The position numbers and the translations under genes are program-made. Below are positions 5,573-7,564 of a stretch of 7,564 nucleotides of DNA, piece by piece. The stretch's first letter is position 1, and every line of letters begins with the position of its first letter. Origin of the DNA: JALYUA01 sp038229875. GTDB taxonomy: Bacteria; Acidobacteriota; Thermoanaerobaculia; UBA5066; Gp7-AA6. The stretch is taken from positions 1 to 7,564 of the forward strand of contig JBBROA010000164.1 in the NCBI GenBank assembly GCA_038229875.1, in the 5' to 3' direction. Under the pieces are notes generated by a model that worked only from the letters and a program-made list of their open reading frames with translations, did no database searches and was not told the origin of the DNA.

Positions 5573-7171
5573 GTGACCGAATCCGAAGACCGACTGCGGC
5601 GTCTCGAATCCGAGATCGAACGCCGCCTGCTGGAACGGTTCGCCGGGCTGCGGGACGAATTCGAACGGCTGCGTCTCGAGTCGGACCGGCGATGGGAAGG
5701 ATTCCTGTCCCGCTTCGACCAGGACTTCACCGGGCTCGTGCCGCCCGAGCTCGTCGCCATTCCGGAACCGCCTCCCGCCCCCGAATCGGGCGATCTCCCG
5801 GAGAGGCAGACCGGCTCCGGGCTCCTTTCGATCGAAGTCGCCCGCAATCTCGACGACGCGGGGAACCAGGTTGAGGCGCTGCACCGGTTTCTCGAGCTCT
5901 GCCGCCGCCACTCCTCCCGCGCGGCGCTCCTGATCTCCAAGTCGGGATCGTTCGTCGTGTGGAAGGCGACCGGCTTCGGAGAGCACGGAGGAAGCGATGA
6001 GGCGGCAAGGCGCGTCGTCCTGCCGATGGACGGCGGGCCCCTCTCCCAGGTCCTCGAAGGTTCCTCCTTCCGTCTGGCGGAAGGCAACGACGTGTCGGTC
6101 CGCCTCGGCGCTTCAAACGCGTTCTCCGCCGTCCTCGTTCCGATGGTCGTCAAGGAGAAAGTCTCCGGCGCCGTTTACGCGGACTGCACCGCGGATGACG
6201 AGAAACGGTTCGATCCCGAGTCGATCGCCTTTCTGACTTTTCTCGCCGGGCTCTTCGTCGACCGGCTCGCGGGCCGGAAGTTGAAGCCCGCGCCGGCCCT
6301 GCGCAAGCTCGAATTCTTCGAGGCGGCGTCACCCGCGGAAGCCCCGGAAGCCGCGGCGCCGGCCGAGTCCGCGAACGCCCCGGCGCCGGCCGCATCTCAG
6401 AAAAGCGAAGAGGCGCCGCCCGTTGCGCCGGCTCCCGCGGAAGAGCCGGCTCCCGCGGAAGAACAGCCGGCGGAGTCCTCGCGGCCCGGACCTCGCGAAT
6501 CGTTCGGCACGCAGGTGCTCCGGGCTGCGCCCCCCCTTGCCAGGCCCGAACCGGTTCTGCCGCCAGCCGAGCCGGAGCGCTCAGCCCCCGAGCGCGCGGA
6601 GCCCGAGAGAGATCAAGCGGGACGATCTGAAGCGGAACCGGAACCGGAAGCGGAGTCGGGCCCCGACGGGTTCGGGTCTGCTGCTTCGGAATCCACGGCG
6701 CCCGAGCCGTCGCTCGCGTACGAGCCCGACGACGAGCCGGCTACTCCGGAGCGGACTTCCTCCCGGGGAGAGATCCCGGACGCCCCAACGCCTCCTCCGC
6801 CGGCGTCCGCCCAACCCGTTCGCCCGATCGCTCCTCCATCGGAGCCTCCGCCGTCTTCTGCGTTTCAGCCGCCTTCCGGCGGGCGGCGGCTCGCCGGTCC
6901 TCTGGCGCCCGCGGACGGCGACGAGCGCCGCGACGAGGCGCGCCGGTTCGCCAAGCTGCTCGTCTCGGAGATCAAGCTGTACAACGAGAAGGCGGTCCTC
7001 GAGGGCCGGCAGCACGGGGACCTGTATCCGCGCCTCCGCGAAGACATCGACCGCAGCCGGCAGATGTACGACGAACGAATTCCGGAGGACGTCCGGTCGA
7101 ACTCGAATTTCTTCTACGAGGAGCTGGTGCGAATCCTCGCAGAAGGCCGCGCGGAGTCGCTCGGTCTCTGA
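5573..7171 (+). CDS. GAF-like domain protein with disordered linker and conserved-looking C-terminal helical domain
   Basis: The 532-residue product has no signal peptide or membrane segment, so it is predicted cytoplasmic. Residues 3-50 are charged and heptad-like (coiled coil). Residues about 85-236 look like a GAF domain: an early helix EALHRFLELCRRHS, strands AALLISKSGSFVVWKATGF, a GGPLSQVLEG turn, then SAVLVPMVVKEKVSGAVYAD and the closing helix around DPESIAFLTFLAGLFVDRLA. GAF domains bind small ligands or mediate dimers; the ligand here cannot be read. Residues about 250-448 are Pro/Ala/Glu-rich and presumably disordered. Residues 451-532 form a helical domain with ARRFAKLLVSEIKLYNE, DLYPRLREDIDRSRQMYDER and FFYEELVRILAEG, a pattern I recall from uncharacterised Acidobacteria and Myxococcota proteins. 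No kinase, cyclase or DNA-binding motif is visible. The GTG at 5573 is preferred to the ATG at 5564 because the latter sits inside the -10 box. Neither has a Shine-Dalgarno. Confidence 0.85.
   Translation: MTESEDRLRRLESEIERRLLERFAGLRDEFERLRLESDRRWEGFLSRFDQDFTGLVPPELVAIPEPPPAPESGDLPERQTGSGLLSIEVARNLDDAGNQVEALHRFLELCRRHSSRAALLISKSGSFVVWKATGFGEHGGSDEAARRVVLPMDGGPLSQVLEGSSFRLAEGNDVSVRLGASNAFSAVLVPMVVKEKVSGAVYADCTADDEKRFDPESIAFLTFLAGLFVDRLAGRKLKPAPALRKLEFFEAASPAEAPEAAAPAESANAPAPAASQKSEEAPPVAPAPAEEPAPAEEQPAESSRPGPRESFGTQVLRAAPPLARPEPVLPPAEPERSAPERAEPERDQAGRSEAEPEPEAESGPDGFGSAASESTAPEPSLAYEPDDEPATPERTSSRGEIPDAPTPPPPASAQPVRPIAPPSEPPPSSAFQPPSGGRRLAGPLAPADGDERRDEARRFAKLLVSEIKLYNEKAVLEGRQHGDLYPRLREDIDRSRQMYDERIPEDVRSNSNFFYEELVRILAEGRAESLGL
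6427..6462 (+). repeat. Perfect 18-bp tandem duplication in the linker
   Basis: The unit GCCGGCTCCCGCGGAAGA occurs twice, head to tail and identical, encoding a repeated PAPAEE segment in the disordered linker of the GAF protein. Identity at every third base suggests a recent slippage event, so linker length may vary between strains. Confidence 0.9.
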
Positions 7172-7325
7172 CCTGGTCCGGTCCACGTTTCTTCCCTTTT
7201 CCCTGCGCGTTCCCTCCCGCTCCGGTGTCCCGCATTCGGCTCGGTCGCGCCCTGGGCTCCGAATCCCTCCGGCCGTTTTCGCATCGCTCCTCGTCGGGGC
7301 ATCCCTTCTGCGCGCGGACGTCGCG

Positions 7326-7564
7326 TTGCGGCCGGTCACCGGCGACTTCGCCGCGGAGTTCGCGCGCGCGGCGGATTCGCTCGAGGGCAACCGCGCCGCC
7401 GAGGGACGGGCGGTCCTCGAGGAGATCCGGCGCCGGGCCGCGCTCGTTCCGGCGTGGTCGGCGCGGGTGGAGCTCCTGCTCGCCGCGGATGCCCTCCGCC
7501 GGCGGGACTTTCCCGCGGCGCTGCGGGAGCTCGATACGGCGCCGGCGGCCGCGATCGGGCTCGA
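7326..7564 (+). CDS. N-terminal part of a helical-repeat protein (start uncertain, cut by window edge)
   Basis: From about 7270 to the end, one frame has clear coding character, giving VTGDFAAEFARAADSLEGN, then repeated amphipathic helices (AEGRAVLEEIRRRAALVPA, ARVELLLAADALRRRDFP, AALRELDTAPAAAIGLE). This alpha-helical, TPR-like layout is what the N-terminal part of soluble lytic transglycosylases and related repeat proteins looks like, but no catalytic domain is in view. The coordinates use TTG at 7326, the only ATG/GTG/TTG in this frame after the preceding gene's stop. Upstream codons in the same frame encode IPPAVFASLLVGASLLRAD, which resembles a signal-peptide core, so translation probably begins earlier. 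A GTG at 7225 would supply a basic start (MSRIRLGRA) but is one base out of frame. No Shine-Dalgarno is visible. The 154 bases from 7172 include a pyrimidine-rich tract (about 7188-7223) and no recognisable terminator. Confidence 0.55.
   Translation, partial: MRPVTGDFAAEFARAADSLEGNRAAEGRAVLEEIRRRAALVPAWSARVELLLAADALRRRDFPAALRELDTAPAAAIGL

Noticed and set aside
5267..5986. Minus-strand open frame spanning the divergent region and the GAF gene start
   Set aside because: No family resemblance, it overlaps the promoter and most of the GAF domain, and its upstream half reads as the complement of well-patterned plus-strand coding sequence.
6581..7390. A 269-codon minus-strand open frame antisense to the GAF gene
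   Set aside because: Composition is arginine-rich and unstructured. It mirrors the Pro/Glu linker and the plus-strand frame has coherent domains.

Overview
This GC-rich bacterial window carries a chromosomal housekeeping operon on the minus strand and the start of an unrelated gene cluster on the plus strand. Read in the minus direction, the first block is rpsU (ribosomal protein bS21), mutS2 (a MutS-like ATPase with a C-terminal Smr domain), dnaG (primase) and the N-terminal third or so of rpoD (primary sigma factor, cut by the window edge). This is the macromolecular-synthesis operon (rpsU-dnaG-rpoD in E. coli) with mutS2 lying between rpsU and dnaG. The host is not certain. GC content, the operon layout and the C-terminal domain of the plus-strand protein would suit Acidobacteriota or a related deep-branching Gram-negative lineage, but this is inference only.

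Layout: 1-488 rpoD 5' part (-); 490-2301 dnaG (-); 2302-2461 a spacer with a degenerate heptanucleotide repeat; 2462-5089 mutS2 (-), whose 5' end is unclear because the open frame overlaps rpsU; 4948-5154 rpsU (-) with a good Shine-Dalgarno and a sigma-70-type promoter at 5199-5227. Next is an unusually structured divergent intergenic region, 5161-5572. It holds the rpsU promoter, a 30-bp palindrome centred on paired GTTAAC sites, a roughly 170-nt stretch with nested long-range complementarity that looks like a plus-strand structured RNA, and a promoter placed so that the next gene would be leaderless. From 5573 to 7171 (+) lies a protein with a coiled coil, a GAF-like domain, a long Pro/Ala/Glu linker and a conserved-looking C-terminal helical domain. 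From about 7270 to the end (+) is the start of a helical-repeat protein, possibly of the lytic transglycosylase type, with no convincing start codon.

Functionally, the minus-strand operon links ribosome assembly (bS21), primer synthesis for replication (DnaG), transcription initiation (RpoD) and a DNA or ribosome quality-control ATPase (MutS2). dnaG and rpoD are one base apart and rpsU and mutS2 are contiguous or overlapping, which suggests one transcript from the rpsU promoter. The plus-strand genes do not obviously belong to that pathway.

The observations most worth following are the candidate structured RNA, the palindrome, the leaderless GAF gene with its uncharacterised C-terminal domain, and two places (the mutS2 and last-gene 5' ends) where a single missing base would restore a normal start. 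No mobile element, CRISPR array, tRNA or rRNA was seen.
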